Shown: positions 44,844 through 55,308, counted from the stretch's first letter. The stretch: 64,000 nt of DNA from Candidatus Peregrinibacteria bacterium (GCA_030592015.1 JAUUZY010000001.1:62001-126000), one strand, 5' to 3'. Made by a program: numbers and translations. Notes: generated by a model from the sequence alone, not told the origin.

Positions 44844-45221
44844 TTAAGCAATAAAACCGAAATATCCGAACACTACTCCCAAGAGAACAGCGCCAAATCC
44901 AATCACCGATAAATTTTTCAGTACAGGTCGAGAAATTTTTAGTAAAAATTCAGGTGCCAACATAAGCATCACCCCCTTTACCAATCCTCCCCAACCAAGA
45001 AGCGTAATCAATACAGTCCAATCCATTACCCAAACATTGTGCGCACTCACAATTACAAAACCGACAACCAAAGCCGCCATTCCACCATAAAACGCAACAG
45101 CAGGACTCTTGTACATATCTTCAAAAGCTTTCTTGAAGTAAGAAGCATTGAGAACAAGACCAAGCCCCATGAAGAAATAGACTACCGCAATTAGCTTCGC
45201 AATATAAATAGATGTTTCCAT
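44844..45221 (-). CDS. Four-helix membrane protein, paralogue A
   Basis: The 125 residues comprise four helices with conserved AHNVWVMDWTVLITLLGWGGLVKG in the third-fourth segment. It is homologous to the genes at 55335 (HNDWGYDWTVIITIIAWLTVAKG) and 61709. The ATG at 45221 was chosen because both paralogues begin METSIY/METTIF, and their leaders match too (AACCTC-TTC-ATG). Function unknown; a conserved Trp/His/Asp patch is visible. Confidence 0.75.
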   Translation of the reverse strand: METSIYIAKLIAVVYFFMGLGLVLNASYFKKAFEDMYKSPAVAFYGGMAALVVGFVIVSAHNVWVMDWTVLITLLGWGGLVKGVMLMLAPEFLLKISRPVLKNLSVIGFGAVLLGVVFGYFGFIA

Positions 45222-45286
45222 AAGAAAGAGGTTAGATATAAAAACATTTCTCATTCTACATCAAATAGCCATTATTTAAAATAAGA

Positions 45287-46798
45287 TCACCTAAATTTTG
45301 CTTCAACAATAGTGTTATCCTCATCTCCTTTAACATAATCTCTAACAAAAGTTTCAACATACCTTTTCACACCATCAACCTCGATAAAATCTAATGACAC
45401 TCCATTAGCCAATGCATTTCTTACAGCCTCAGGAGCAGCATAAAACCCTTCAGGAAGCCTTCTCTTATGTCCTGTCACTCTATGTGGTCTCACATCTCTA
45501 GGAGATATCCCCTCAGCTCTGGATGTACTGGTTTTATCAGTTCTAGGAAATACTTTAATACGAATCCTTTCGAAAGAAGGTTTTTTCCCACGCCCCTTTC
45601 GATGTTTTTTTCTACCCTCCAAAACTCTTTTTATACCTAAAACCTCGTCATCTTTATAATCTTCTAACAACAAAGATCTAAGTTTCAACAAAACATGTAA
45701 TCGCAAATACTCATACCAAGATTTTTCATTCTCAGCTAAAAACTCCTGGAAAGAAATATGCAAATTGGGAACAACCAACTCCCCATCAGACCAACGAACC
45801 CCAAGCACCATATTCCCAAGAACACTACTTGGAACAGATAGATTTTCCAGCCCTGATTCTTTAATTTCCGACTCACCCAAACAACCTTTTAACGCATCTC
45901 TAATACTAGAACCACTTAATAAAACATCAAGATCATCTTGCTCTTGAGCTAAGAATGCATCCCACAAGTCCTGGATACCTACTAAATGCACCAAAGCCAT
46001 GTTTTCAAAAACCACAGAATTATCAAAATTAGAGTTCTGATATAACACGGTCAATGGGCTTTTAGATTTTCCTAATTCATAATCTAAATTATATACAGTC
46101 TCTAAAGAATAATTTCTATTTGCAGTAATTTCAGAAAAAACTTCATTCGCAAGTGCACGAATTTGGTTTGCATCGCCAAGACTCAAATCACAAATACTCA
46201 ATTTACCTTCCGATCCTGTTCTAAACAATAAGTATTCATATAAATTAGCAAACTCATTATGAAGGAGTCTTGCACAATACAAAGAAGAGTGAACAAGTTC
46301 TGGACTAAGTTCGCCATGCATAGCATTCACATCACTCACAAAACCAGCATACATTTTCAAAGCTCCATCGATAGAGGCAGAAAATTCAGGATCATCTCTC
46401 AATGTTAAAATTAAAGACAAAGTAATTGAATCAGCCAATTGAGATCTAACTAAGAGTTCCAACGAGTTCGGTTTAACTCGCACATCTTCCCCATCTTTCT
46501 CATCAGGCCAGCCTAAACCTAACCCTACCCTCAATTTTTTTTTCAACCCTGATAGTCCATTAATTCTAGCATCATCAATCATCTCAGAAACAACGGGCCC
46601 CTTGGCAGATTGAATTCTGCTTTGTAATTCTTCAGACATATCCCTTCCCAAAGCAGGACTATTAACACATGCCTCATAGGTATATTCATCTTCTAGCCTT
46701 ACAACATCCAATATCTCTTCAAAAGAACCTGGAAAAGCCGTTTTCAATAGCTTCACATCAATACCTCTTTCATCCAAATATTCTTGAGATTCAGACAT
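45287..46798 (-). CDS. Hypothetical protein with basic C-terminal motif
   Basis: The 503 residues are mainly helical and acidic. The C-terminal ~110 residues are basic and contain PRDVRPHRVTGHKRRLPEGF, a PHxVxGHxR motif also seen at the ends of several uncharacterised phage-like and mobile proteins. I do not recognise the rest. A start at ATG 46798 removes five atypical residues (MLINK). The AT-rich leader again lacks a Shine-Dalgarno sequence. It stands between the A paralogue and typA and may be accessory. Confidence 0.7.
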   Translation of the reverse strand: MSESQEYLDERGIDVKLLKTAFPGSFEEILDVVRLEDEYTYEACVNSPALGRDMSEELQSRIQSAKGPVVSEMIDDARINGLSGLKKKLRVGLGLGWPDEKDGEDVRVKPNSLELLVRSQLADSITLSLILTLRDDPEFSASIDGALKMYAGFVSDVNAMHGELSPELVHSSLYCARLLHNEFANLYEYLLFRTGSEGKLSICDLSLGDANQIRALANEVFSEITANRNYSLETVYNLDYELGKSKSPLTVLYQNSNFDNSVVFENMALVHLVGIQDLWDAFLAQEQDDLDVLLSGSSIRDALKGCLGESEIKESGLENLSVPSSVLGNMVLGVRWSDGELVVPNLHISFQEFLAENEKSWYEYLRLHVLLKLRSLLLEDYKDDEVLGIKRVLEGRKKHRKGRGKKPSFERIRIKVFPRTDKTSTSRAEGISPRDVRPHRVTGHKRRLPEGFYAAPEAVRNALANGVSLDFIEVDGVKRYVETFVRDYVKGDEDNTIVEAKFR

Positions 46799-46880
46799 TT
46801 TATTAATTAACAAATAGTCAATATTAAAGCATCTTAGGCGGATAAAGTCAAGCCCTTCGATAAGTCTGATTACCTAATAA

Positions 46881-48674
46881 CTACTTAGATCTCTTCCTCT
46901 CAGTTTCAGTCAAAAGTTTCTTTCGCAAACGAACTTGAGTAGGTGTAATTTCCGCATATTCATCACCCTTTATATACTCTATCGCAAATTCTAGACTAAC
47001 CGGAACAATCTTGGTAAGGCTCAAAGCCTCATCAGCACCGGAAGAACGAACATTTGAAAGTTTCTTATTCTTATTTGGATTTACAGCCAAATCACTCCCC
47101 TGGTTATGTTCACCAATAATCATTCCCTCATAAACTTCAGTAGCAGCACCAATAAAAAGAGGACCTCTCTCCTGCAATTTCCAAAGAGAATAAGCCATTG
47201 TTGCCCCAGTTTCACCGGAAACCATAGAACCAACATTCCGCTTCTCAATCCCTCCCATATAAGGAGCAAACCGATCAAACGAATGGTAAAGAGTTCCTTC
47301 TCCACGTGTCAGAAGCAGGAAAATACTACGAAATCCCAAAAGTCCACGAGTAGGAACCTCAAATTCTAACAAAGTATTTCCATTTTCAGACCTCATATCC
47401 TTCAACTTTCCTTTTCTACGCCCCAAAGCTTCTATTACTGAACCGGCCATTTCATCCGGCACATTAACTACTGCAATCTCAATAGGTTCATGCTTTTCAC
47501 CATCAATTTCCTGCATAATCACCTCAGGCTGAGAAATCTGCAATTCAAAACCTTCACGCCTCATAGTCTCAATAAGTACTGCAATATGCATCTCTCCACG
47601 ACCATAAACCTTGATCGCATCACTTCCCTCAACAGGCTCAATCTTCAAACCAACATTTGTTTCCAATTCCTTTTCCAAACGATCTTTTATATGCCTACTA
47701 GTAACATACTTCCCTTCACGACCTGCAAAAGGAGAATCATTCACCATAAATTCAATCGCCAACGCCGGAGGATCAACTTTGATCGCCGGTAAAGGCTCCG
47801 CATCCACATCAGTTGTAATCGTTTCACCCACATAAATCTCAGGCAAACCTGCCAAAGCAACCATATCCCCTGCCTTAGCTTCATCAACTTCAACTTTATC
47901 CATGCCCTCAAAAGTAAAAATCTTACTCACACGACCTGAATATTTTTCACCATCAGATTTAATCACGGTAACAGATTCATTAGTTTTTAGAATACCTTCA
48001 TAAACCCTTCCAATCGCAATTCTTCCCAAGAAATTATCATATTTCAAAGTAGCAGGCTGCATTCTAAAAGCAGCATCTGTATTGCTTTCCGCCGGTTTTA
48101 CATTTTCAAAAATAAAATCAATCAAAGGATCAATATTTTTCTTCTCATCATCAAGTTCTTTGATCGCAACACCATCCTTAGCAATCGCATAAATATAAGG
48201 AAAATCCAATTGCTCTTCAGTAGCACCCAAAGTCGCAAAAAGATCAAAAGTTAAATCCACAACCGTATCCGGTCTCGCCATAGGCTTATCAATTTTATTA
48301 ACAACAACCAAAACCTTATGCCCAAGTTCCAAAGATTTCTTCAAAACAAACTTAGTCTGAGGCATCGGCCCCTCATAAGCATCCACAACCAAAATAACAG
48401 CATCTACTGTACGTAGCACACGCTCAACTTCAGAACCAAAATCGGCATGTCCGGGAGTATCAACAATGTTAATTTTCTTACCATTATGAGTAATCGCAGC
48501 ATTCTTCGCATAAATCGTAATCCCACGCTCTTTCTCCTGATCATTACTATCCATCGCTCTCTCACTCAAGCCTTTATGTGTATCAAAATCATCATTAGCT
48601 TTCAGAAGTGCATCCACTAAAGTTGTCTTTCCATGATCTACATGGGCCACAATTGCAACGTTATATATATCCAT
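46881..48674 (-). CDS. typA: GTPase TypA/BipA
   Basis: The ribosome-binding GTPase shows G1 AHVDHGKT, G3 DTPGHADFG, and G4 NKID in its first 140 residues. EF-G-like domains II and V, then the BipA C-terminal domain follow with [14 protein letters not shown]-type sequence ([14 protein letters not shown]). The 597 residues match the family. BipA helps 50S assembly and stress adaptation. It follows the DEAD-box gene on the same strand with a 57-bp gap, so both may be co-transcribed. The start is preceded by an AT-rich leader without a Shine-Dalgarno sequence. Confidence 0.97.
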   Translation of the reverse strand: MDIYNVAIVAHVDHGKTTLVDALLKANDDFDTHKGLSERAMDSNDQEKERGITIYAKNAAITHNGKKINIVDTPGHADFGSEVERVLRTVDAVILVVDAYEGPMPQTKFVLKKSLELGHKVLVVVNKIDKPMARPDTVVDLTFDLFATLGATEEQLDFPYIYAIAKDGVAIKELDDEKKNIDPLIDFIFENVKPAESNTDAAFRMQPATLKYDNFLGRIAIGRVYEGILKTNESVTVIKSDGEKYSGRVSKIFTFEGMDKVEVDEAKAGDMVALAGLPEIYVGETITTDVDAEPLPAIKVDPPALAIEFMVNDSPFAGREGKYVTSRHIKDRLEKELETNVGLKIEPVEGSDAIKVYGRGEMHIAVLIETMRREGFELQISQPEVIMQEIDGEKHEPIEIAVVNVPDEMAGSVIEALGRRKGKLKDMRSENGNTLLEFEVPTRGLLGFRSIFLLLTRGEGTLYHSFDRFAPYMGGIEKRNVGSMVSGETGATMAYSLWKLQERGPLFIGAATEVYEGMIIGEHNQGSDLAVNPNKNKKLSNVRSSGADEALSLTKIVPVSLEFAIEYIKGDEYAEITPTQVRLRKKLLTETERKRSK

Positions 48675-48731
48675 AAATTATTTTAAAAAAATCTTGGGCG
48701 AGTTTAGCCTGATTAATACAAATCGGCAATG

Positions 48732-50444
48732 TTAATATCGCCTTCTTTTTCCTTTTCCTGGATTTCTACGAGGACGACCACGTCTTCCACGTCCACCTCC
48801 ACTACCTCCCTTCTTCGGAGCGCGAGTTGATTGAAGCCCAGTTGCTTCACAGGAGATTTTCACTTCATGTCCATCTACTTCAGCATCAGCAAAACTAGTC
48901 AAAAGCTTCTCCTTAAAAGTTTCATCAAGTTCAAAAACAGTATGCTCCTTCATTACGTCAATATTTCCAATTTCCACACCTTTAAGAGCAGGCTGCTCAT
49001 TCAAGAAAGCAAACAATTCCTTCAAGTTAAAACCTAAGTTACGTCCAACATTTATTCTAAATCGTGCAAATAACATCCCAGGTTTACCGGATCTCTCTCC
49101 TCCTTTATCACTACCTACACGCGTATTCAAATCAACAGAATTTTTGTAATATTCCAAAAATCTATTAAATTCCTCAGAAACCAATTTTTTTATCAACTCA
49201 TCCCTATCCATTCCCTCAAACTTCTTCTTAATCAAATCCAAATATTTCCCAATCTGATCCTCATTCACCTCAACATTACAAACCTTGTCCACCATACTAA
49301 ACAATTGCATCTCACAAATATCATCACCTGTAGGAATCTTACCTTGCTCAAAAGTTTTTCCAATTCTTCGTTCCAAATCTCTAACCTTATATTTCTCACG
49401 CATGTTCACAATAACCAATGAAATCCCACTACTACCGGCTCTACCTGTTCGCCCACTACGGTGAACATAAGCCTCTGAACGCTCTGGCAGATTATAATTG
49501 ATAACATGAGTCAATTTATTCACATCAATTCCTCTCGCAGCCACATCTGTAGCCACAAGTAGTTGAACTTTCTTCTCTTTAAATCTATTCATCACAAGAG
49601 TTCTTTGACTTTGAGAAATTTCACCATGAATAGCCTCTGCAGAATAATGATCTTGAATCAATTTATCAGCAATTTGTTGAGTTTCTCGTCTAGTTCTACA
49701 AAAAACAATCGCATGAATATCCGGATTCACATCAGCTATTCTTCGAAGTGCCTGATATCTATCCCTTTCATGTACAACATAGAAAAAGTGCTGCACATTC
49801 TCAGCTCCCTTATTCTTATTACCAACAGTAATATCATCAGGTTTTTTCATGTAATTACTCGCAATACGTCGAACCGGCGCGTTCATTGTCGCTGAAAACA
49901 ACAACACCTGCTTATCGTCCGGCGTTCCCTCCAAAATCGAATCTAGCTCCTCTTTGAATCCCATGTTCAACATTTCATCAGCCTCATCCAAAACAAGCCA
50001 TCCAAGTGACCCAACCTTTAGTACACGCCTTTTAATCATATCATTTACCCTACCAGGAGTACCAACAACTATCTGAGGTTTCCTTTTCAAAGCCCTAATC
50101 TGCGTAGTTATACTTTCTCCACCATAAACAGGAACAACAGAAACACCCGGTGAATATTTCACATATTTCTTGATATCATTCGCAACTTGAATCGCCAACT
50201 CACGCGTTGGGCATAGAATCAAAGCCTGAACACTATCATCATTATCGTTTAATTGCTGAATAATAGGCAAAGAAAAGGCAGCAGTCTTACCTGTACCAGT
50301 TTGTGCCAAAGCTACCAAATCATTTTCCGAATTAATCAAATGCGGAATAGTTTTAGCTTGTATAGGTGTAGGAGTCTCAAACCCCATCTCTGTAATAGCT
50401 TGGAGAATCATTGGATTCAAGCCAAGATCATTAAATGTAATCAT
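48732..50444 (-). CDS. deaD: DEAD-box RNA helicase (DeaD/CshA type)
   Basis: The 570 residues carry motif Q (NPMILQAITEMGFETPTPIQ), motif I AQTGTGKT, II VLDEADEML, III SATM, and V-VI ARGIDV and HRSGRTGRAG. A dimerisation-type helical segment and a DbpA-like RNA-binding domain (MLFARFRINVGRNLGF) follow. A Gly/Arg-rich tail (GGGRGRRGRPRRN) ends the protein. It unwinds short RNA helices in ribosome assembly and mRNA decay, and could act with RNase Y. Gene symbol is by similarity to DeaD/CsdA. Confidence 0.95.
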   Translation of the reverse strand: MITFNDLGLNPMILQAITEMGFETPTPIQAKTIPHLINSENDLVALAQTGTGKTAAFSLPIIQQLNDNDDSVQALILCPTRELAIQVANDIKKYVKYSPGVSVVPVYGGESITTQIRALKRKPQIVVGTPGRVNDMIKRRVLKVGSLGWLVLDEADEMLNMGFKEELDSILEGTPDDKQVLLFSATMNAPVRRIASNYMKKPDDITVGNKNKGAENVQHFFYVVHERDRYQALRRIADVNPDIHAIVFCRTRRETQQIADKLIQDHYSAEAIHGEISQSQRTLVMNRFKEKKVQLLVATDVAARGIDVNKLTHVINYNLPERSEAYVHRSGRTGRAGSSGISLVIVNMREKYKVRDLERRIGKTFEQGKIPTGDDICEMQLFSMVDKVCNVEVNEDQIGKYLDLIKKKFEGMDRDELIKKLVSEEFNRFLEYYKNSVDLNTRVGSDKGGERSGKPGMLFARFRINVGRNLGFNLKELFAFLNEQPALKGVEIGNIDVMKEHTVFELDETFKEKLLTSFADAEVDGHEVKISCEATGLQSTRAPKKGGSGGGRGRRGRPRRNPGKGKRRRY

Positions 50445-50506
50445 AATATTTTTTATACTCTTTATAATTCGACGCCCTAGGATAACAGATATCTATAAAA
50501 AAGCAA

Positions 50507-50531
50507 CAAAAAAGCACTTTTGGCAAGTGCT
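50507..50531 (-). terminator. Terminator of the L,D-transpeptidase gene
   Basis: On the minus strand AGCACTT and AAGTGCT (7 bp, 5-nt loop) are followed by T6, ten bp after the stop codon of the gene at 50541. Confidence 0.82.
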
Positions 50532-50540
50532 CAATTTTCG

Positions 50541-51134
50541 TTAAAGATAGTCAATCCCAACCTCTTCAAGAGCCAAAAAGTAAGAAGAAATATCAATACT
50601 CTTCTTTGTATCCATTCTCAAGCTCTCACCATTGGCAAGATAGCTGTTTTCAATCATATCAAGTACATCATCGGCTACCAAAACACATCCCAAGCTCAAA
50701 AACTTAGTACCTCTTTCAATTTCCATGTCAAAATACCCATATCCATGAATTCCATAAGAAGTACGTGTAGTTCCATTCGTAAACATTCTAAAAAATTCAC
50801 CACTTTTAGAGAAAACAACACGATTAGGCTGTATATTTTTCTGCAAAACAACCCACTCTCTTTCAGGAGTTGGCGTTCTCTTTGAACCTGTCATAATCGG
50901 AAAAACAGTATAATATTGAGTACTTTCATTGAGTAAATATCCCAACGCATTCTCAATATCAACAAGGAAGTAATCCCCTACTGAAGGATGAAAGTCCTGA
51001 TAGTAAACAGGAGTCCACACATCAGCGCTATCATTCCAGTTATCACCCCACCCTTCAGCACTGGCAATTCCTGTACTTACGAAGGTAAACAGACAGATAT
51101 ACAAAAGCCCAATTGTTCGAAATAGCTTATTCAT
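50541..51134 (-). CDS. L,D-transpeptidase (YkuD) family protein
   Basis: A secreted 197-residue enzyme that cross-links or modifies peptidoglycan. The signal peptide (NKLFRTIGLLYICLFTF...) begins at ATG 51134. The catalytic segment is YGIHGYG followed 15-20 residues later by LSLGCVLV, the H-x2-G...(S/T)xGC pattern, with the active Cys near residue 150. The usual R after GC is replaced by L, so activity should be checked. It stands alone with its own terminator. Confidence 0.82.
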   Translation of the reverse strand: MNKLFRTIGLLYICLFTFVSTGIASAEGWGDNWNDSADVWTPVYYQDFHPSVGDYFLVDIENALGYLLNESTQYYTVFPIMTGSKRTPTPEREWVVLQKNIQPNRVVFSKSGEFFRMFTNGTTRTSYGIHGYGYFDMEIERGTKFLSLGCVLVADDVLDMIENSYLANGESLRMDTKKSIDISSYFLALEEVGIDYL

Positions 51135-51240
51135 AATTAAATTTAAATTAGCCATGAATTCTACAGCAAACGAGTGTTTTGTCAAGGGCTAGAGCTCAGA
51201 TTTCGTGCTACTATGGAGGAAATAAATAACCATCAAACCC

Positions 51241-51939
51241 ATGAAAAAAAGCATACTATTAGTAGCCCTTGTCTTCTTGGTAGTAGGAACTTCCTGCGCT
51301 TCCTCAAGTGTAGACAAAGAAATAAATGAAGCCATCGACGAATCAAAAAAAGCATCAGAAGAAATAGCGGAAATTAGCAAGGACTTAAAGGAAGTTGAGG
51401 CAGAAGTTAATTCAAAATTTGATAATAATTCAAACAAAGACCTAACAGACTTCAGCAAAGATGACGAATTAGAGGAAGGCGAAAAAGACCTGGAAGACAA
51501 CGATGATGATTCGGAAATAAATGAACCGGAGGACCCTAAAGACTTGGGAATATTGAGCTATAAGGGAGTATATATGGGAACCTGGATCACACAGCAAGGA
51601 TTTGCAGCCCTTACATCAATGACAGTTTCCGGAAGTACTGTTACAGGAACTGCTGACTTTCACATGTCGGTACCGGGAGGCGAATCTAATAGTATAATAA
51701 TGTTCTCCGGCACAATCGATGACGAAGGGACTATGGAAGGTATACTAACAGGGACAGGCGTCTTAACAGGAAACAACATGGCATCCACAATGGAAATGAC
51801 AGGAACTTTTCTTGGAACAATCAAAGAAGACAACATGACCATCTCATATGAATCCACAGCACTTACATACATAAAAAGCTACGGAACAATAACAAACAAG
51901 GATGGAGGAATAATTCATCTAGAAAAAACACCCAGCTAA
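51241..51939 (+). CDS. Lipoprotein with helical stalk and beta domain
   Basis: The signal peptide ends in a lipobox (GTSC). Residues 25-110 are an acidic, Lys/Glu-rich coil (INEAIDESKKASEEIAEI). Residues 110-232 form a repetitive Gly/Thr-rich beta region (GTITGTGVLTG-like), possibly a small beta barrel. No family is recognised. It converges on the PhnA-like gene with a 4-bp overlap. Confidence 0.72.
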   Translation: MKKSILLVALVFLVVGTSCASSSVDKEINEAIDESKKASEEIAEISKDLKEVEAEVNSKFDNNSNKDLTDFSKDDELEEGEKDLEDNDDDSEINEPEDPKDLGILSYKGVYMGTWITQQGFAALTSMTVSGSTVTGTADFHMSVPGGESNSIIMFSGTIDDEGTMEGILTGTGVLTGNNMASTMEMTGTFLGTIKEDNMTISYESTALTYIKSYGTITNKDGGIIHLEKTPS

Positions 51940-52148
51940 GCCTTCTTCAGAAAACAAGTTTTGATAAAAATAGTCGATTTTCCCATACGACATTCAATAT
52001 TGTCAGGATCATCAGATATTAAACGAATATTCTTCACTTTATCCCCTCTTTTCATACTAAGAGAAGATCCTTTTACATCCAAATCTTTCGTTAGACGTAC
52101 AGTATCCCCATCATTTAACACATTTCCATTACAATCTTTCGTTTCCAT
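51936..52148 (-). CDS. PhnA/YjdM-like protein (C-terminal domain only)
   Basis: The 70 residues match the C-terminal half of YjdM/PhnA: CNGNVLNDGDTVRLTKDLDVKGSS, MKRGDKVKNIRLI and IFIKTCFLKKA. The N-terminal zinc-ribbon half is missing, so it is a short variant and not a partial gene cut by the window. YjdM function is unknown in general despite its old name in phosphonate utilisation. No phosphonate genes are near. Confidence 0.85.
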   Translation of the reverse strand: METKDCNGNVLNDGDTVRLTKDLDVKGSSLSMKRGDKVKNIRLISDDPDNIECRMGKSTIFIKTCFLKKA

Positions 52149-52169
52149 AATTTCTTATTAAAAAATAAA

Positions 52170-53240
52170 TTACCCCACAGTTTTTTCCCCATATTGAAAC
52201 TTATCGTCAATAATATCATTTTCCGCCCATTGCTTAACCCAATCACTAACATAGAAAACCTTATAACCACCATCCTTTAGCGAACAAATCACTCGCTTTA
52301 GCCCACAATTTATAAGCATTTTTTTGCAAATAAAGCACGGAAAAGCATCCAAAACGATTTCCTTATCATCTCCCTGGATTTTTCCATAAATATACATATC
52401 ACCATCCAGCAAGCTCACACCTGATCGCGCCGCATTGATAATCGCATTTTGCTCAGCATGCACACTCCTACACATTTCATAACGATGACCTGAAGGAATC
52501 CCCAACTTTTTTCTCAAACAAAAACCATGCATCTGAGAACTTTTTGTCCCCCTAGGCGCACCACAATATCCAGTAGAAATAACCTGATCATCACGAATAA
52601 TCGCCGCACCAATCTCCACTTTCGTACATGTAGACCTCTTGCAAACACTCCGCGCCAAATCCAGATAATATCTATCCTTTGAAGGTCGCTTCAACATATT
52701 GTAAAGATCATTAAACTTCGTCCCCAAATCCTCCAAACTTCCTTCATTTGCAATAACTCTATCAACTTTTTCCATACATTTCGCCACCTGCTGCCCGTCT
52801 TCAGGCTCCCCTTCACCTAATTCACGCTCAATTTTTCGTAAAATCTCATCTTTCACGGTCGGATCACTATCCCTACTTCTACTCAAAATCCTATCCACAA
52901 GCACATTCTTATCAGTATGAACTCCAACAATATAAACATCTTCACTATCACGCAAAGCATCTATCTCCGCAGGGTTTCGAATACCATCAATAACCCACAT
53001 ATCACAGTCAGAATCTTGAATTTTTTGAAGTGCACGCTTCCCCAAAACTCCTGCACCCCCCTCTTTTCTCATAGAATTCCCCACCTCCATCAATTTTTCA
53101 CGTTCATCCGCAATTCCCCTATTCTTAGCCTCTTCACGCACCATCGAAGACAATCTAATATAGTCAAACCCCCGTCCCTGCAATATATTAACAATTTCTC
53201 CTTTTCCAGACCCCATAGATCCAGTCAATCCAATAATCAT
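52170..53240 (-). CDS. Fusion of a P-loop nucleoside monophosphate kinase-like domain and dCMP deaminase
   Basis: The N-terminal ~190 residues have the P-loop GSMGSGKGE, an LID-like RILSRSRDSDPT stretch and VIDGIRNPAEID, so this is an AAA_18-type kinase (dephospho-CoA or deoxynucleotide kinase-like). The C-terminal ~165 residues are a cytidine/deoxycytidylate deaminase. Zinc ligands are in HAEQNAI and PCFICKKML, preceded by a GYCGAPRG substrate loop. Together they may convert dCMP or dCTP precursors into dUMP and phosphorylate a nucleotide in one polypeptide, feeding dTMP synthesis. The fused layout resembles phage-type deaminases; the kinase substrate is not shown. Confidence 0.88.
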   Translation of the reverse strand: MIIGLTGSMGSGKGEIVNILQGRGFDYIRLSSMVREEAKNRGIADEREKLMEVGNSMRKEGGAGVLGKRALQKIQDSDCDMWVIDGIRNPAEIDALRDSEDVYIVGVHTDKNVLVDRILSRSRDSDPTVKDEILRKIERELGEGEPEDGQQVAKCMEKVDRVIANEGSLEDLGTKFNDLYNMLKRPSKDRYYLDLARSVCKRSTCTKVEIGAAIIRDDQVISTGYCGAPRGTKSSQMHGFCLRKKLGIPSGHRYEMCRSVHAEQNAIINAARSGVSLLDGDMYIYGKIQGDDKEIVLDAFPCFICKKMLINCGLKRVICSLKDGGYKVFYVSDWVKQWAENDIIDDKFQYGEKTVG

Positions 53241-53322
53241 AGTTTTAAGTTAGAAAACAAAAGAAAAATAACAAAAGCACAGTGCAAAAGCAAATCACAG
53301 CTCATCTATACAAAACTTTAGT

Positions 53323-54180
53323 CTATTTGAAAAACCTTTCAAGCCTAGCCCTAAATCCATCAACTACAGAATTTACTTGTTCATCATCAGAAACTTCTTC
53401 CTCAGCCTCAACAAAATTTGGATTAGCTCGAACTATATCTCCCAATATTTGCCTTTTATTTTTAGAATCCAAAACAAAAGAAGACCCCAAAAGACTCTGC
53501 AACAAGTCATTATCCACATTAGGGTTAGAAGCAATGGCTTTTAGAATATCAAATCTCTTGGAAATATATCTTCTCTGCTCATCCGAATGATAGCTTGCCA
53601 CTGGATGATCATAACGATTTGCAATCTCAAGTATTTTTCCCAACTTCGTTGAACCGGTACTTGAATCTTCCGCCATCTTTAAAATCATACCTGCCGTAAT
53701 ATTGGGACTCTTAACCGATAATTTTGGAATATCAGACTCAAACAAATGCTTACTTACAGAAGCCCCATTCCGCAGAAAAGAACTACCTGACATCACAAAA
53801 TCATGGGCAATACAAGCAGGTAAGTTTACAAGGTCTCCATTGGGAAGCAGTCCTTCACTACTTAAAAACTTGATTATTCTACCAATAGCAACTTGATTAC
53901 TAGCATCCCTACACGCATCAAGAAGATATTTATAATTTTGATTATCTATTCCAGAATATTCCATACCCACACCGGAAAGAATCATCTCAGAATTAAGTCT
54001 TATTTCTATTCCTGCACCACGTTCACACAAAAATTCATCAACTGCAGACCTAGTATCACCACTATTCTCTGCAATATTTACGGCAGCATCAACAAAGTCA
54101 GGAGTAAAAGTAGAACGCAAATAAGCATCCAATCCTCCAAAATTCATATCCTCCGATGATTCACCTGTTAGCACTGACAT
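53323..54180 (-). CDS. Hypothetical helical protein
   Basis: The 285 residues are largely helical with several short HEAT-like pairs (YLLDACRDASNQVAIGRIIKF) and a C-terminal acidic patch (EAEEEVSDDEQVN). No signal, membrane segment or catalytic residue cluster is visible. No family is recognised. It stands upstream of the kinase-deaminase on the same strand, with an 82-bp gap. Confidence 0.65.
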   Translation of the reverse strand: MSVLTGESSEDMNFGGLDAYLRSTFTPDFVDAAVNIAENSGDTRSAVDEFLCERGAGIEIRLNSEMILSGVGMEYSGIDNQNYKYLLDACRDASNQVAIGRIIKFLSSEGLLPNGDLVNLPACIAHDFVMSGSSFLRNGASVSKHLFESDIPKLSVKSPNITAGMILKMAEDSSTGSTKLGKILEIANRYDHPVASYHSDEQRRYISKRFDILKAIASNPNVDNDLLQSLLGSSFVLDSKNKRQILGDIVRANPNFVEAEEEVSDDEQVNSVVDGFRARLERFFK

Positions 54181-54367
54181 ATTTTTTATTAAAAAAACTC
54201 AAGGGCAAATGGTACCCAGTTTTAAACAATATGTCAACGAGGCTCACATCTACAACACTATAAAAACTTCTTTTTTAAGGATATCGACAATTTTTTCCCA
54301 AAAATACTGGACTTCACAGCAACCGATTAGTAAAATCTAACAAATTAATAAATAAACTTTCAACATC

Positions 54368-54868
54368 ATGAAGAAACAAATTCTTATATTCATCGCTGCA
54401 TGCATAACATTAGCTACATTCACAGCATGTACAACAAGTATAGAAACAGAAGACACCATAGTAGGATATACCGACACAAGTTCTTCAGAATTAATAGAAG
54501 CCTCAGATGAATTCATGAACGCACTCGGCAACAATAAACTCGAAGAAGCATACAACATGACCTCCATAGAATTTAAAGAAGTAGCAACCATGGAAATATT
54601 CGAAAGTTTTCTAGGAGAATTTCCAATATTAACAAGTTACAGCAGCTATACACTTGATTATGATGAAGTATCAACTACCGAAGACATAAGCTCAGAAGAA
54701 ACATCAGTAATTACTTTGGGAATTACGTCAGGAACAATCATAGATTCAGAAGGAACTGAGAATCCACTTACAATCAATCTGGTAAATAGAGACGATACAT
54801 GGCAAATAGTAAACTTTAGCCTAGAACCGGAAGACGTACCGGAAGAGGCACTGTATCTAAATTACTAA
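54368..54868 (+). CDS. Small lipoprotein with NTF2-like fold
   Basis: A signal peptide ends with the lipobox TAC (residue 21). The mature part has a helix EFMNALGNNKLEEAYNMTS, then beta strands (YTLDYDEVSTTED) and NLVNRDDTWQIVNFSLEP, the layout of DUF4878-type NTF2-like domains. Function unknown, extracellular. Next gene is convergent msrB, with a 12-bp gap. Confidence 0.75.
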   Translation: MKKQILIFIAACITLATFTACTTSIETEDTIVGYTDTSSSELIEASDEFMNALGNNKLEEAYNMTSIEFKEVATMEIFESFLGEFPILTSYSSYTLDYDEVSTTEDISSEETSVITLGITSGTIIDSEGTENPLTINLVNRDDTWQIVNFSLEPEDVPEEALYLNY

Positions 54869-54880
54869 GACCAAATCTGC

Positions 54881-55240
54881 TTAAGCAGGTTTAAATTCCA
54901 TAGAAATCGAATTCACACAATGACGAACATCTTTTTTCGTATAGTTTTCCCCAACAAAAATATGACCAAGATGTCCACCACACTTAGCACAAGTGATTTC
55001 AACCCGAACACCATCAGCATCCACATTCTTTTTCACAGCAGCATAAATCTCATCATCAAAGCTTGGCCATCCACAACCAGCCTCAAACTTATGCTCAGAC
55101 TTATACAAAGGATTCCCACATTGCTTGCAAACATAAATCCCCTTCTCAAAATTATCATCATATTTCCCCATATAAGGCTCCTCCGTTCCCTTTTCAAGAA
55201 TAACTCTCTCCTCTTCAAATGTTAGTTTTTTTAGTTTCAT
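54881..55240 (-). CDS. msrB: Peptide-methionine (R)-S-oxide reductase MsrB
   Basis: The enzyme repairs oxidised methionine. All marks are present in 119 residues: the zinc CxxC pairs (CKQC, CAKC), [17 protein letters not shown] and the catalytic [11 protein letters not shown] with the active Cys near 107. It is a stand-alone MsrB without an MsrA fusion. Without a signal peptide it is cytoplasmic. A transcription terminator of the next gene precedes it. Confidence 0.96.
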   Translation of the reverse strand: MKLKKLTFEEERVILEKGTEEPYMGKYDDNFEKGIYVCKQCGNPLYKSEHKFEAGCGWPSFDDEIYAAVKKNVDADGVRVEITCAKCGGHLGHIFVGENYTKKDVRHCVNSISMEFKPA

Positions 55241-55271
55241 ATATGCTCAATTTTACCGCATTTGCTTGTAA

Positions 55272-55308
55272 TAAAAAAAGGCAGAATCTCTCCCTTTCAG
55301 ATTCTGCC
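55272..55308 (-). terminator. Terminator of the four-helix paralogue B gene
   Basis: GGCAGAATCT pairs with AGATTCTGCC (10 bp, 9-nt loop) and is followed by T7 on the minus strand. It lies 27 bp after the gene stop at 55335. Confidence 0.88.
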
